Shown here: positions 35,612 through 43,742 of the stretch, in pieces
How the letters are laid out: each line of letters begins with the position of its first letter
Position numbering within the stretch: the stretch's first letter is position 1
DNA from: Rhizobium terrae
Lineage (GTDB): Bacteria; Pseudomonadota; Alphaproteobacteria; Rhizobiales; Rhizobiaceae
Length of the DNA stretch: 64,000 nucleotides
Direction: 5' to 3'
Assembly: GCF_003425685.1 (NCBI RefSeq)
Contig: NZ_QJKM01000001.1
Coordinates: 302,920 to 366,919 of the forward strand
The notes under the pieces: model-generated
The model's input: the letters and a program-made list of their open reading frames with translations, nothing else
Told to the model about the DNA's origin: nothing
Database searches by the model: none
Translations under genes and position numbers: made by a program

Positions 35612-37108
35612 CTATTCACCTCCTTGGCGAGCTGCGCTTTCCGGCGTGCGGCCGGAACCGGCGCCGAGCTTGACGCTCGCAAGTGTCCAGCCCTGCGTCC
35701 GAAGCGAGCCTCTGATCCGCCATTTCAGGATTTCGTTGACGAGTTCCTGTTTGATCCCTTGGTGAGCCGGATCGCCCCAGAGGTTGTCGATCTCCTTCGG
35801 ATCATTGTCCATATCGAACAGCTGCCCCTCTTCGCTGTCGACGAAATGGACGAGCTTGTAACGCTGGCTGCGGATCATCGTCATGAATTCCGTGCCGTTG
35901 AAGATGCGGTCGCCGGCATGCTCCGAGAACACGAATTTCCGCGGTTTGCATTCCTCCCCGTTTAGGTACGGCACAAGCGACTGGGCCTCCATCCAGGCCG
36001 GGACGCTTAGGCCAGCGAGTTCCAGGATGGTGGGCGCGAAGTCGAACAGCGAGACAAGGTCGTCGACCACCCTGCCCTCCGCCACGCGGCCCGGCGACCA
36101 GACAATCGCCGGCACACGGACGCTCTGCTCGTACATCGACCATTTTTGGCTGTGGCCGTGATCGTTCAGGCTGTCGCCATGGTCGGAGGTGAAGATGATG
36201 ATCGTATCCTCGAGCACGCCGCGCCGTTCGACCGCCGCGATGAGCTTTGCCATCTGGGCGTCGATCATTGAGACATTCGCGAAATAATGCTGCCGCTGGC
36301 GCCGAAGTTGCTCCCTTGTCGGATTGGGCAGATGGACCACCGCATCGTGATCGACGGCAAGATGCTGCTCGCGCAACTTCCGGAGCGCGGCGGGCTGAGC
36401 GGCGATATCCTCGTCGCTGAGAATCGCCTCAGGCAGTTCGGCATCCGCGTAAAGATCGAGATATTCTTGCGTGGGATCGTAGGGCGGATGCGGCCCGGGG
36501 ATGCCGACCTGCAGGAAGAACGGTTCCTTGCCCGTATACGAATCAAGCCACATCTGCGCGAATTCGGGAACGAAATTGTCCGAATGCAGATCCTCGGGAA
36601 GTTCCCATACGAACGCGCCGAGCGAGGAGCGATAATCCTCACGCCGGCGATAGGTGACGCGGCTCGGCTTCTCGAAACCGCGCGCCCAGATCGCCTTGTC
36701 CCAATGATCGAGAAAGAACGGCAGGCGGGCTGTCGCACGGTCCTTGTTCTCCACCACGTGCCGCTCGTGGAAGCCGAAGGAATCCTCAAACGGCGAGGTA
36801 TGCATCTTGCCGATATTGACGCAGCGATAACCAGATTCCGCCAACAGCTGGACCCAGCTGAACGCCCAGGGTTCGTCATTGCGGAACACGCCGTTGGTAT
36901 GGGGATAAACGCCGGTGAAGAGGCTCGCACGCGACGGCGCGCAGGACGGCGAGGTCACATAGGTCTGGCGAAAATAAGTCCCCTCCTTCACCATGCGGTC
37001 GAGGGTCGGCGTCTGCATGTAAGGAAAGCCGCCCGCGGCGATCGTGTCGAAGCGCTGCTGGTCCGTTATGACGAAAATGATGTTCGGGCGCTTTTGGGGC
37101 TTTGCCAA
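35612..37108 (-). CDS. Cys-type sulfatase, cytoplasmic
   Basis: This sulfatase of about 498 residues has ITDQQRFD with Asp16 and the formylglycine site CAPSR (Cys56-Arg60). FTSDHGDSLNDHGHSQKWSMYEQ holds the second metal-binding element. Start choice: TTG 37108 is preceded by GGAGG at five bases; an upstream ATG at 37120 would add four residues and has no ribosome binding site. It is a paralogue of the sulfatase at 32842-34278. It lies 43 bases behind a LacI gene on the same strand and probably shares its transcript. The substrate is unknown but likely an O-sulfated sugar or ester. Confidence 0.92.
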   Translation of the reverse strand: MAKPQKRPNIIFVITDQQRFDTIAAGGFPYMQTPTLDRMVKEGTYFRQTYVTSPSCAPSRASLFTGVYPHTNGVFRNDEPWAFSWVQLLAESGYRCVNIGKMHTSPFEDSFGFHERHVVENKDRATARLPFFLDHWDKAIWARGFEKPSRVTYRRREDYRSSLGAFVWELPEDLHSDNFVPEFAQMWLDSYTGKEPFFLQVGIPGPHPPYDPTQEYLDLYADAELPEAILSDEDIAAQPAALRKLREQHLAVDHDAVVHLPNPTREQLRRQRQHYFANVSMIDAQMAKLIAAVERRGVLEDTIIIFTSDHGDSLNDHGHSQKWSMYEQSVRVPAIVWSPGRVAEGRVVDDLVSLFDFAPTILELAGLSVPAWMEAQSLVPYLNGEECKPRKFVFSEHAGDRIFNGTEFMTMIRSQRYKLVHFVDSEEGQLFDMDNDPKEIDNLWGDPAHQGIKQELVNEILKWRIRGSLRTQGWTLASVKLGAGSGRTPESAARQGGE

Positions 37109-37151
37109 CTTTTCCTCCATGAATTGACGACTTCGGACATCGGGCCCCGAT

Positions 37152-38147
37152 CTAGCCGGAAGCGCGCACGATGTGTTCGAAGCCGAGATTGATCGATACC
37201 GGGACGCCCTCGCCCCGGAATCTTTCCAGCAGAAGCAAGCCGGCCTGCGCGCCGATTTCTCGATCCGGCGGGCGGATGGAACTCAAGGATGGCGACGAGG
37301 TCGCTGCAAAATCGAAGTCCCCATAACCGCAGAGCTTCAGATCCTCCGGCACGCGAATGCCGAGGCGACCCGCCTCGAAGAGCGCTCCGAGACAAACCAT
37401 GTCGTTCGAAAAAAAGATCGCCTGCGGACGCGCGACCCGACGCATCAGGTCGGCGAGCGCCGCGGCACCTCCTCGCGAGGATGCCCGTTCCGGCAGGACG
37501 AACTCTTCGAGGTGAAGGCCCTCTTCCCGCGCAACGTCACGAAATCCGGCGCCACGATCAGCGGCCCGATGATCGCCGGGAAGAGCTACGAGTGCGAGCC
37601 CAAGACTGCGCACGCCGAGGTTCGCGAAATGCCTTGCTACGTGGCGGCCGACATCCCGATGCGAGAAGCCGATATTACTGTCGATCGCACCTTGCAGATA
37701 TTCGCCGACCTCGACCACCGGCAGGCCATCTTCGACCAGCAACCGCAGCGTGCCGCGCGAATGATGCCGACCGACCAGCACGATGCCCGCCGGAGACCAG
37801 GAGAGAAGCGATTTCACAAGCTCCTCCTCGCGCTCCGCAGAATAGTCGCTGGACGCCAGCATGACCTGATAACCTTGGCGATTGAGGACCTTGCTCAGTT
37901 CCTCCAACATCAGCGCAAAAACAGAGTTGTTGAGTGTCGGCACGACGACTGCGACCGCCTTGCTGCGCTTTGCCGCGAGGCTGCCCGCCATCACGTTCGG
38001 GACGTAATCCAGCGTGCGTGCCGCCTCCGCGATCCGTAACCTGATCTTCTCCGAAACCGCGTCCGGCTCGTTGTAAGAGCGCGAAACAGTCGTGACCGAG
38101 ACGCCCGCCATGCGCGCGACATCGGCCATTTTCGGGCGGCGCGACAT
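37152..38147 (-). CDS. LacI-family transcriptional regulator
   Basis: This 331-residue repressor has helix-turn-helix PKMADVARMAGVSVTTVSRSYN (about 5-26) and hinge YVPNVMAGSLAAKRS. ATG 38147 is preferred over TTG 38159 because GAAG lies eight bases upstream. It precedes the sulfatase on the same strand and is divergent from an SDR gene. The divergent region holds a LacI-type operator, TGAAAACGCTTCCA, 32 bases before the LacI start, so it probably represses itself, the sulfatase and the SDR. The sensor ligand is probably the sugar released by the sulfatases. Confidence 0.92.
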   Translation of the reverse strand: MSRRPKMADVARMAGVSVTTVSRSYNEPDAVSEKIRLRIAEAARTLDYVPNVMAGSLAAKRSKAVAVVVPTLNNSVFALMLEELSKVLNRQGYQVMLASSDYSAEREEELVKSLLSWSPAGIVLVGRHHSRGTLRLLVEDGLPVVEVGEYLQGAIDSNIGFSHRDVGRHVARHFANLGVRSLGLALVALPGDHRAADRGAGFRDVAREEGLHLEEFVLPERASSRGGAAALADLMRRVARPQAIFFSNDMVCLGALFEAGRLGIRVPEDLKLCGYGDFDFAATSSPSLSSIRPPDREIGAQAGLLLLERFRGEGVPVSINLGFEHIVRASG

Positions 38148-38178
38148 GGGTTGCTTCAATGTATCGCTCCAGTAAAAA

Positions 38179-38192
38179 TGAAAACGCTTCCA
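38179..38192. promoter_or_regulatory. LacI-type operator in the LacI/SDR divergent promoter
   Basis: TGAAAACGCTTCCA is a near-palindrome with the central CG and TGnAA half-sites typical of LacI-family operators (the reverse complement TGGAAGCGTTTTCA shares ten of fourteen positions). It lies just before the LacI start. A second, weaker candidate TGGAACCGTTACCA occurs at 38255-38268 near the SDR start and behind a TTGACG (38242-38247), so binding to both could repress the two divergent genes. Confidence 0.6.
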
Positions 38193-38254
38193 TCAAAAAT
38201 ATCTAAGGATTCTTCATTGATTAGTCAACAAAAACTGCGCCTTGACGGAATTAA

Positions 38255-38268
38255 TGGAACCGTTACCA
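38255..38268. promoter_or_regulatory. second LacI-type operator candidate near SDR start
   Basis: TGGAACCGTTACCA has five of seven complementary positions between half-sites and a central CG. It lies 32 bases before the SDR start and directly after a -35-like TTGACG, where repressor binding would block the promoter. It is weaker than the site at 38179-38192. Confidence 0.42.
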
Positions 38269-38299
38269 AATGCATGTATACGAATCGAACGAGCAATCC

Positions 38300-38971
38300 A
38301 TGGCCACCGTATTGATTACCGGCTGCGACCGCGGCCTTGGCGAAGAATTCGCACAACAATATGCGAGCAAGGGCGATCGCGTGATTGCGACCTGCCTCCA
38401 TCCGGAACAGCTGTCGGCCAGGCGTCAATTCGGCTCGAATGTGGAAATCGTCAGGCTCGACGTGACGGATGAAGAAGCCGTCCTGCGGCTTGCCGGCGAT
38501 CTCCAGGGGCAGAAAATCGACATTCTCATCAACAACGCCGGCATTCCCGGCCCGCACCACCTCCTCCAGCAAACGGATATTCAACTCTGGCGCAGGATGC
38601 TGGAGGTGAACCTGATTGCTCCTTTCGTGGTATCCCACGCATTCGTCGAGCACGTGGCACGTAGCGAGCAGAAGGTCATTGCATTCATTTCCAGCCGAAT
38701 GGGCTCGATCAGCCTCAACAACACAGGCAGTTCCTATGCTTACCGCTCCAGCAAGGCCGGCCTCAATATGGTGATGAAGAATTTTGCGATTGATCTGGGG
38801 CCACGGCAGATCTGCGTCATCGGCATACATCCCGGCAAGGTCGCGGCCGCGGGAGAGAGCGGCCTATCGGTTGCCGCGAGCGTCGAGCGCATGCGCAGCG
38901 TGATAGAAGAGTCCGGCCCGCACCAGACGGGAGCTTTTTACAACTACAATGGCCAGATCCTGCCATGGTGA
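38300..38971 (+). CDS. short-chain dehydrogenase/reductase
   Basis: This 223-residue protein has the NAD(P)-binding motif TGCDRGLG at about 8-15, INNAG near 78-82, and catalytic YRSSK preceded by the serine in ISSRMGS. ATG 38300 puts MATVLITG at the N-terminus; a start at 38270 would add ten residues. It is divergent from the LacI gene and upstream of the FGE gene in the opposite orientation. The substrate is unknown. A role in sugar or aldehyde oxidation within the sulfatase cluster is possible by context only. Confidence 0.88.
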   Translation: MATVLITGCDRGLGEEFAQQYASKGDRVIATCLHPEQLSARRQFGSNVEIVRLDVTDEEAVLRLAGDLQGQKIDILINNAGIPGPHHLLQQTDIQLWRRMLEVNLIAPFVVSHAFVEHVARSEQKVIAFISSRMGSISLNNTGSSYAYRSSKAGLNMVMKNFAIDLGPRQICVIGIHPGKVAAAGESGLSVAASVERMRSVIEESGPHQTGAFYNYNGQILPW

Positions 38972-39233
38972 CCACGGCCCGGGGAAATCGCGAGCCGGAA
39001 CGAAAAACCTAGGCGGTCGTCGTGATGGTGTAAGCGGATGCGGCACGTCGTCCCACCGGAAAGCGGCTGGCCGAATTGCGCGGCCCGCAATTCGCCAAGG
39101 CGACGGGCTGTCTCCTGATGCCGGTGTCGAGAAGATGTCGCGGAGCATGCTGCTGACGGACGAAGATCGCTGGCCTTGGCTGGATCCGATCCGGAGGCGC
39201 CAGTCTTCACCTACGTTGGCTCTTCTACGGTCG

Positions 39234-40187
39234 TCAAACGCTTCCGTGCTCTGTCGGCCGGACATCGTAGGCGATGCGGAAGCCGGTATTGCTGGAGGCG
39301 CTGTCGGGCGATAGGCCCATGCGGGCCGCTATCCGGTAGCGGTAGCAGTAACTCTTGTGGCAGAGGAACGATCCGCCCTTGAGAACCTTGTCGGCATGCT
39401 TCTTCGACTGTTCGTTGCGCATCTTTGCCGGACGCGACAGCGAGCGGATGCGGAATGGATCGCTCGTCCACTCCCAGACATTGCCGGCGAGATTATAAAA
39501 TCCGTCGTCGGTCGGCGCGAAACTGCGTGCCGGCGCGGTGCCGAAAAAACCGTCGGCCAGCGTGTTGTGGTGCGGGAAGCCGCCCTGCCAGATGTTGCAG
39601 AAGACGTTTTCGTCGGTCGGTTCCTCGTCGCCCCAGGGATAACGGCGCCGGCGGTTGCCGCCGCGTGCCGCGTGCTCCCATTCCGCCTCGGTCGGCAAAC
39701 GGCCGCCGACCCACGCCGCGAAGGCAAGGGCATCGTTCCACGAAACCTGCGTCACCGGGTGGCTCATGCGTTTTTCGATCGAACTTCCAGGGCCTTCCGG
39801 CATGTTCCAGACTGCTCCGTCGACCCGAGCCCACCAAGGTGTTTGAGCAACGTTCTCGGCAATCAGCCTGCTGTCCTGTAGCAAGCCCGCAAAGACCGCA
39901 GCGCAGCCGAATTTTTCCGATTCAGTGACATAGCCCGTCGCAGCAACGAACTCGGCAAAGCGGGCGACAGTGACGGTTTCCGCCTCCAGGAAGAAATCGT
40001 TGACGGTGACCCGGCGCTCCGGTCCTTCACCATCGACAGTCAGAATCGGTTCGTGAGTTCCGACAAAGGTCTCACCACCCGTGACCGCAATAACCTCGCC
40101 GGCCCTGCCGCGCGAGACAATCTCCGCAGCCTCGCCCGATCCCCCGTTTCCATCGTTTCGGCTGACTGCCGAACAGCATCCGCTCAT
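39234..40187 (-). CDS. formylglycine-generating enzyme (FGE), activator of the sulfatases
   Basis: This 317-residue protein is an aerobic-type FGE. The C-terminal KGGSFLCHKSYCYRYR segment carries the two active-site cysteines (Cys276 and Cys281) that bind copper and oxidise the target cysteine. The following SSNTGFRIA is the family ending. DDAFAAW-type and WEWTSDPF motifs are also present. It converts the cysteine of CxPSR or CxPAR in sulfatases to formylglycine. All five sulfatases in the window carry this site. There is no signal peptide, so activation is cytoplasmic. Start 40187 (MSGCC) is preferred; 40256 would add 23 residues with no ribosome binding site. Confidence 0.92.
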   Translation of the reverse strand: MSGCCSAVSRNDGNGGSGEAAEIVSRGRAGEVIAVTGGETFVGTHEPILTVDGEGPERRVTVNDFFLEAETVTVARFAEFVAATGYVTESEKFGCAAVFAGLLQDSRLIAENVAQTPWWARVDGAVWNMPEGPGSSIEKRMSHPVTQVSWNDALAFAAWVGGRLPTEAEWEHAARGGNRRRRYPWGDEEPTDENVFCNIWQGGFPHHNTLADGFFGTAPARSFAPTDDGFYNLAGNVWEWTSDPFRIRSLSRPAKMRNEQSKKHADKVLKGGSFLCHKSYCYRYRIAARMGLSPDSASSNTGFRIAYDVRPTEHGSV

Positions 40188-40575
40188 CTTATCAATCCAA
40201 AATCCTTCATGTCGCCGAACCGCGCCTCCGGAACTACCTGCCGCTGCCGAGAGCATTTAGAGACGGAACGTGTACGTGCCGCCCCGTGGCATGGGTGCCA
40301 AGGCTCCCGTCTCGCGCGAACCCTTTCGCGGCAAGCGGCCGTGGATCGCAGGTTCGATGCGGAAGACGTTTATACCTCCATGAGAGTTGCGCAAGGTCTG
40401 CAGGATCGGCATTTCCGCCCGCTATATTTAAACGGAAACAGGTGCCGTGAAGCCTGGCGAGAAATTTGTCATCACTCCGAACGACAGCTTTGACGATCGA
40501 GCAGTCTTGGGCGTAACATTCAGACGCCGAGGGCGAAAAAGCTCACTCGAGTATCGAGCTCATGGAGAGGCAGTG
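40188..40575. other. 388-base gap between FGE and the secreted DUF3299-type protein
   Basis: This is the divergent intergenic region between the FGE gene and the gene at 40576. I see no convincing protein or RNA gene. An in-frame upstream extension of the plus-strand gene to 40447 lacks a signal peptide in the right place and is rejected. No clear promoter or palindrome was found. Confidence 0.4.
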
Positions 40576-41130
40576 ATGAGAGTCTGGCTTCGCCTCCTGA
40601 AATCCGCAGCGATCGCGGCGGGCTTTGCCTGTGCGGCATCAGACACCTTCGCGGGGCCGCAGTTCATTCAATGGAATGCACTTAGACCTGCCGGTCAATC
40701 CGATGCCGACCTGCCCCTGCCCGGCATGGCTTCAAACCGTCTGCAGGGGGAAACGCTTGCATGGCGTGACGAAACACGCACCGTTGCGTTAACCGGGTTC
40801 ATCCTCCCGATCGACCAGGACGGTGATCTCGTCTACGAATTCATGCTGGTTCCTTGGGCGGGGGCGTGCAGCCACAGCGCCCCTCCTCCGCCCAATCAGT
40901 TGGTTCATGTCGTCTCGGATGAGCCCTTTCGTATCTCCAAGATCTACGAGACGATCACCGTGACCGGCGCTCTGCGGCCTGGCTTGGATAAGGTACAGCT
41001 CTTTATCATGGACGGCGTGCGCGTGCTCGACTACGGATACAGCATGAGCCACGGTCACGTGGCCAGGGCTGCGGGCACGGTGGATCCGGATTTACGCTCT
41101 ATATCGCCCTTCGGCGTCATGTCCCGCTGA
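40576..41130 (+). CDS. secreted DUF3299-type protein
   Basis: This 184-residue protein has a signal peptide (MRVWLRLLKSAAIAAGFACAASDTFA) and then a domain with VALTGFILPIDQDGDLVYEFMLVPWAGACSHSAPPPPNQ. The CSHSAPPPPNQ segment is characteristic of the DUF3299 family of periplasmic proteins that often accompany metal or lipoprotein-type ABC transporter genes. The conserved Cys-X-His could bind metal. GGAGAGG precedes the start. It is upstream of a COG0523 GTPase gene with Zur-like sites, so a link to zinc supply is possible but not shown. Confidence 0.8.
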   Translation: MRVWLRLLKSAAIAAGFACAASDTFAGPQFIQWNALRPAGQSDADLPLPGMASNRLQGETLAWRDETRTVALTGFILPIDQDGDLVYEFMLVPWAGACSHSAPPPPNQLVHVVSDEPFRISKIYETITVTGALRPGLDKVQLFIMDGVRVLDYGYSMSHGHVARAAGTVDPDLRSISPFGVMSR

Positions 41131-41284
41131 TCGATCCTCGCTCTTGAAGAGCTGCGTGTCACTGAGAGATACGCAAGCGCGGCCGCCATCTCCGCCTCTC
41201 CTCGCCGAACGCGACGCATCACCTCGAAGAAGTCGCGGATCGGCTTGGCTCATCGCATCCTCGGGGATTGACAGCGACCGAACA

Positions 41285-41328
41285 TGTAATGTTATTACAA
41301 TCGCGAAATAGCGTGTTACGTAATAACA
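41285..41328 (+). promoter_or_regulatory. Zur-like palindromes upstream of COG0523 GTPase
   Basis: TGTAATGTTATTACA (41285-41299) is a palindrome with six-base arms. TGTTACGTAATAACA (41314-41328) is another with five-base arms. A partial third copy, GTAATGTTATG, follows at 41360-41370. The AT-rich TGTTAnnnnnTAACA form resembles Zur and Fur-family boxes in alphaproteobacteria. These sites lie 65-110 bases before the GTPase start and would let zinc-bound Zur repress it. Confidence 0.55.
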
Positions 41329-41392
41329 TATCGCATGAGGCGGCGACCTATTTACGTTCGTAATGTTATGTCATCTAGATTGGGTGAGAATG

Positions 41393-42595
41393 ATGAAAAA
41401 ACTTCCCGTCACGGTCCTGTCCGGCTTTCTCGGTGCCGGCAAGACGACACTCCTCAACCACATCCTTGCCAATCGCGACGGGATGCGGGTGGCGCTCATC
41501 GTCAACGACATGAGCGAGGTCAACATCGACGCGGCGCTGGTCAGAGATGGCGGCGCAAACCTGTCACGGACACAGGAACAGCTCGTCGAAATGACCAACG
41601 GCTGCATCTGCTGCACGCTGCGCGACGATCTCCTGCAGGAAGTGCGGGCACTCGCCGAACAGGGCCGGTTCGACTACCTGCTGATCGAATCGACCGGCAT
41701 TGCGGAACCCTTGCCGGTAGCGGCCACCTTCGATTTTCGTGATGAGAACGGCCGAAGCCTCTCCGATGTCGCAAAGCTTGACACCATGGTGACGGTGGTC
41801 GACGCCGCCAACCTGCTGAGGGATTACGGCTCGTCGGAATTCCTTGCCGACCGCGGCGAAACGGCGGGCGACGGCGACAACCGGACGCTGGTCGATCTTC
41901 TGGTCGAGCAAATCGAATTCGCCGACGTGGTTGTCCTGAACAAAATCGAAACGGCGACACCGAGCGAGCGGGATGCCGCGCGCAAGATTATCGTCGCACT
42001 CAACCCGGATGCCAGGCTGATCGAGACAGACTTCGGCAGGGTGGAGCTCAAGGAGGTGCTCGGCACCGGCCGCTTCGAATTCGCCAAGGCCGAGACGCAT
42101 CCCCTGTGGTTCAAGGAACTGCACGGTTTCAAAGACCATGTGCCGGAAACGGAGGAGTATGGTATTCGCTCCTTCGTCTACCGCGCGAAACAACCTTTCG
42201 ACCCCATGCGCTTTCAGCGGTTTATCGACCGCTCCTGGCCCGGTGTGGTGCGAGCGAAAGGATTCTTCTGGCTGGCGACGCGGCCGCATTACGTCGGCGA
42301 GATCAGCCAGGCGGGCGCTCTGGTGCGCACCGGCAGGATGGGGCTTTGGTGGTCCTCTGTGCCGAAGCAAGAGTGGCCGCGCGATCCGCAATTCCTGCAG
42401 ACGATGCAGCCCTACCTCGATCCCATCTGGGGCGACCGGAGGCAGGAGATCGTCTTCATCGGCGCAGACCCGATGGACGAGGCAAAGATCCGTGCGGAGC
42501 TGGACACCTGCCTGATCGACAGTCTCGTCTTCATGCCTGAACTATGGCGCAACCTGCCCGATCCCTTCGCAAGCTGGGACCGCCGGGCGGCATGA
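41393..42595 (+). CDS. COG0523 (CobW/ZNG1-type) metallochaperone GTPase
   Basis: This 400-residue protein has Walker A GAGKTT (14-19) after SGFLG, and the metal-binding CICC motif (Cys71, Cys73, Cys74) of COG0523 proteins. The ESTGIAEP and NKIE GTPase motifs follow, and a C-terminal domain from about residue 250 ([20 protein letters not shown]). Family members deliver zinc to client proteins or act in cobalamin synthesis. ATG 41393 has GGTGAG upstream; ATG 41390 is also possible. Upstream Zur-like sites favour zinc, while the cobalamin riboswitch begins 46 bases after its stop, so a cobalt role is not excluded. Confidence 0.9.
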   Translation: MKKLPVTVLSGFLGAGKTTLLNHILANRDGMRVALIVNDMSEVNIDAALVRDGGANLSRTQEQLVEMTNGCICCTLRDDLLQEVRALAEQGRFDYLLIESTGIAEPLPVAATFDFRDENGRSLSDVAKLDTMVTVVDAANLLRDYGSSEFLADRGETAGDGDNRTLVDLLVEQIEFADVVVLNKIETATPSERDAARKIIVALNPDARLIETDFGRVELKEVLGTGRFEFAKAETHPLWFKELHGFKDHVPETEEYGIRSFVYRAKQPFDPMRFQRFIDRSWPGVVRAKGFFWLATRPHYVGEISQAGALVRTGRMGLWWSSVPKQEWPRDPQFLQTMQPYLDPIWGDRRQEIVFIGADPMDEAKIRAELDTCLIDSLVFMPELWRNLPDPFASWDRRAA

Positions 42596-42617
42596 GAGCC
42601 TTAAAAAATGAGGCCGG

Positions 42618-42645
42618 TTGACAGCCGGTATGGGCAGTGTAGGTT
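42618..42645 (+). promoter_or_regulatory. candidate promoter for the riboswitch transcript
   Basis: TTGACA (42618-42623) is followed after 16 bases by TAGGTT (42640-42645), a weak -10. It lies just upstream of the riboswitch fold. The -10 overlaps the beginning of the conserved RNA, so the true start may be slightly different. Confidence 0.35.
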
Positions 42646-42815
42646 CTCTGGCGTCATGGTTCTTCCGTCGTTGGCGGAAGCTAAGAGGGAATCCGGTGCG
42701 AAACCGGAGCTGTCCCGCAACTGTGAGCGGTGAGCCGTTCGTCCAACATGTCACTGGCAGAAATGCCGGGAAGACGGGCGATGAAGGCTTTGACCCGCGA
42801 GCCAGGAGACCTGCC
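42642..42815 (+). ncRNA. cobalamin riboswitch
   Basis: Conserved elements appear in the order of the B12 riboswitch: GGTTCTCTGG (42642-42651), CTAAGAGGGAATCCGG, the stem CCGGTGCGAAACCGG (42693-42707), GAGCTGTCCCGCAACTGTGAGCGG-type core after it, and the B12 box GCCAGGAGACCTGCC (42801-42815). The first segment can pair with the B12 box region (CCAGGAGACC), forming the closing stem. The next coding start is 18 bases later, so cobalamin would probably sequester the ribosome binding site or end transcription. It controls the ferredoxin/CbiX-like gene and probably the downstream transporter. Confidence 0.93.
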
Positions 42816-42832
42816 TGACAGAAGAGAATTCC

Positions 42833-43732
42833 GTGGTCGGGGTGTGCCACAGGAATGAAGGTGCATTGATTTCCGGTGGTTTTCCGGATCTGGGTGCGCC
42901 GTCATTTTTGCTGCCTCCTCGCATTTTCGAGATTGAGGCAGTGAGCGCAGACCGTAACCTTCCTGACGTCGCATTCAGGCGCGCGATCCTGCTGATCGCC
43001 AAGTCCGCCTTCGCTGCCGCGCCGCATCTGCAGATGCAGCGGCTCGCGGATCTCGTGACGGCATTCCAGCCCGGGACCGTTGTTCGTTTCGCGTTTACCG
43101 AACAAGGCACGCCATCCCTTCGCGAAGCGCTGTCCGCCCTGCTTGACGAAAACCTCGACGGCATCGTCATCGTGCCTCTCGTCCTGCCGATGGAGCCGAG
43201 TTTTCATATCTGGCTGACGAAATCGCTGAAGCGCTGGAAGTCATCGGAAGAACGACAATGGCCGGCACTGTCGATCGCCAGGGATATCGCCTCCAGCGCC
43301 CTGATGATGCCGCTCATCCGCAACCTACTGGAAACCCAAGAAGAAATCGACGTATCGCTTGGCAGGGCGTCCATCGCTGAAGGCTCTCTCGTTCCACCTC
43401 AGAAGCGACGTGTTCTCGTCTGCGCCGGCGGCGCCTGCAATTCAGCTGGCGCGGACGTGATCTGGAACCATCTGCGAAACCAGCAGGAGCGCCGGAAGCT
43501 GCGAGTAACCGGCGACGGTACCATGACCGCCAAGTCCACCTGCCTCGGCCCCTGCAATCTGGCACCCGTCCTGCAGGTCTTTCCCGAAGGCACTTACTAC
43601 GGCGGCGTCAACGAAGAAGCAGTCGACCGGATCATTACCCGACATCTCCTCGATGGCCATGTCGTCGAGGACTTCGCCTATTACCCGACGGGCCGCAAGC
43701 AGCGGCTTCGCGCCCCACCAAAACAGAACTGA
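42833..43732 (+). CDS. CbiX-like domain fused to a [2Fe-2S] ferredoxin-like domain
   Basis: This protein has up to 299 residues. The N-terminal part (about 50-170) resembles the sirohydrochlorin cobaltochelatase CbiX, but the usual catalytic GHGS is replaced by AKSA in ILLIAKSAF, so chelatase activity is doubtful. The C-terminal part (about 190-285) is a thioredoxin-like ferredoxin: Cys197, Cys202, Cys237 and Cys241 in VCAGGACNSAG and CLGPCNLAP. It is directly under a cobalamin riboswitch. The start is uncertain: GTG 42833, TTG 42866 or GTG 42941 could be used. A role in cobalamin precursor handling or redox is inferred from control and fusion. Confidence 0.85.
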   Translation: MVGVCHRNEGALISGGFPDLGAPSFLLPPRIFEIEAVSADRNLPDVAFRRAILLIAKSAFAAAPHLQMQRLADLVTAFQPGTVVRFAFTEQGTPSLREALSALLDENLDGIVIVPLVLPMEPSFHIWLTKSLKRWKSSEERQWPALSIARDIASSALMMPLIRNLLETQEEIDVSLGRASIAEGSLVPPQKRRVLVCAGGACNSAGADVIWNHLRNQQERRKLRVTGDGTMTAKSTCLGPCNLAPVLQVFPEGTYYGGVNEEAVDRIITRHLLDGHVVEDFAYYPTGRKQRLRAPPKQN

Positions 43733-43742
43733 GGAGAGAGAA

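Noticed and set aside
41393..42595. Assignment of the COG0523 protein as CobW of cobalamin biosynthesis
   Set aside because: The CxCC motif and Zur-like sites fit a zinc chaperone better, and the riboswitch lies downstream of the gene, not upstream. A cobalt function was left open in the entry.
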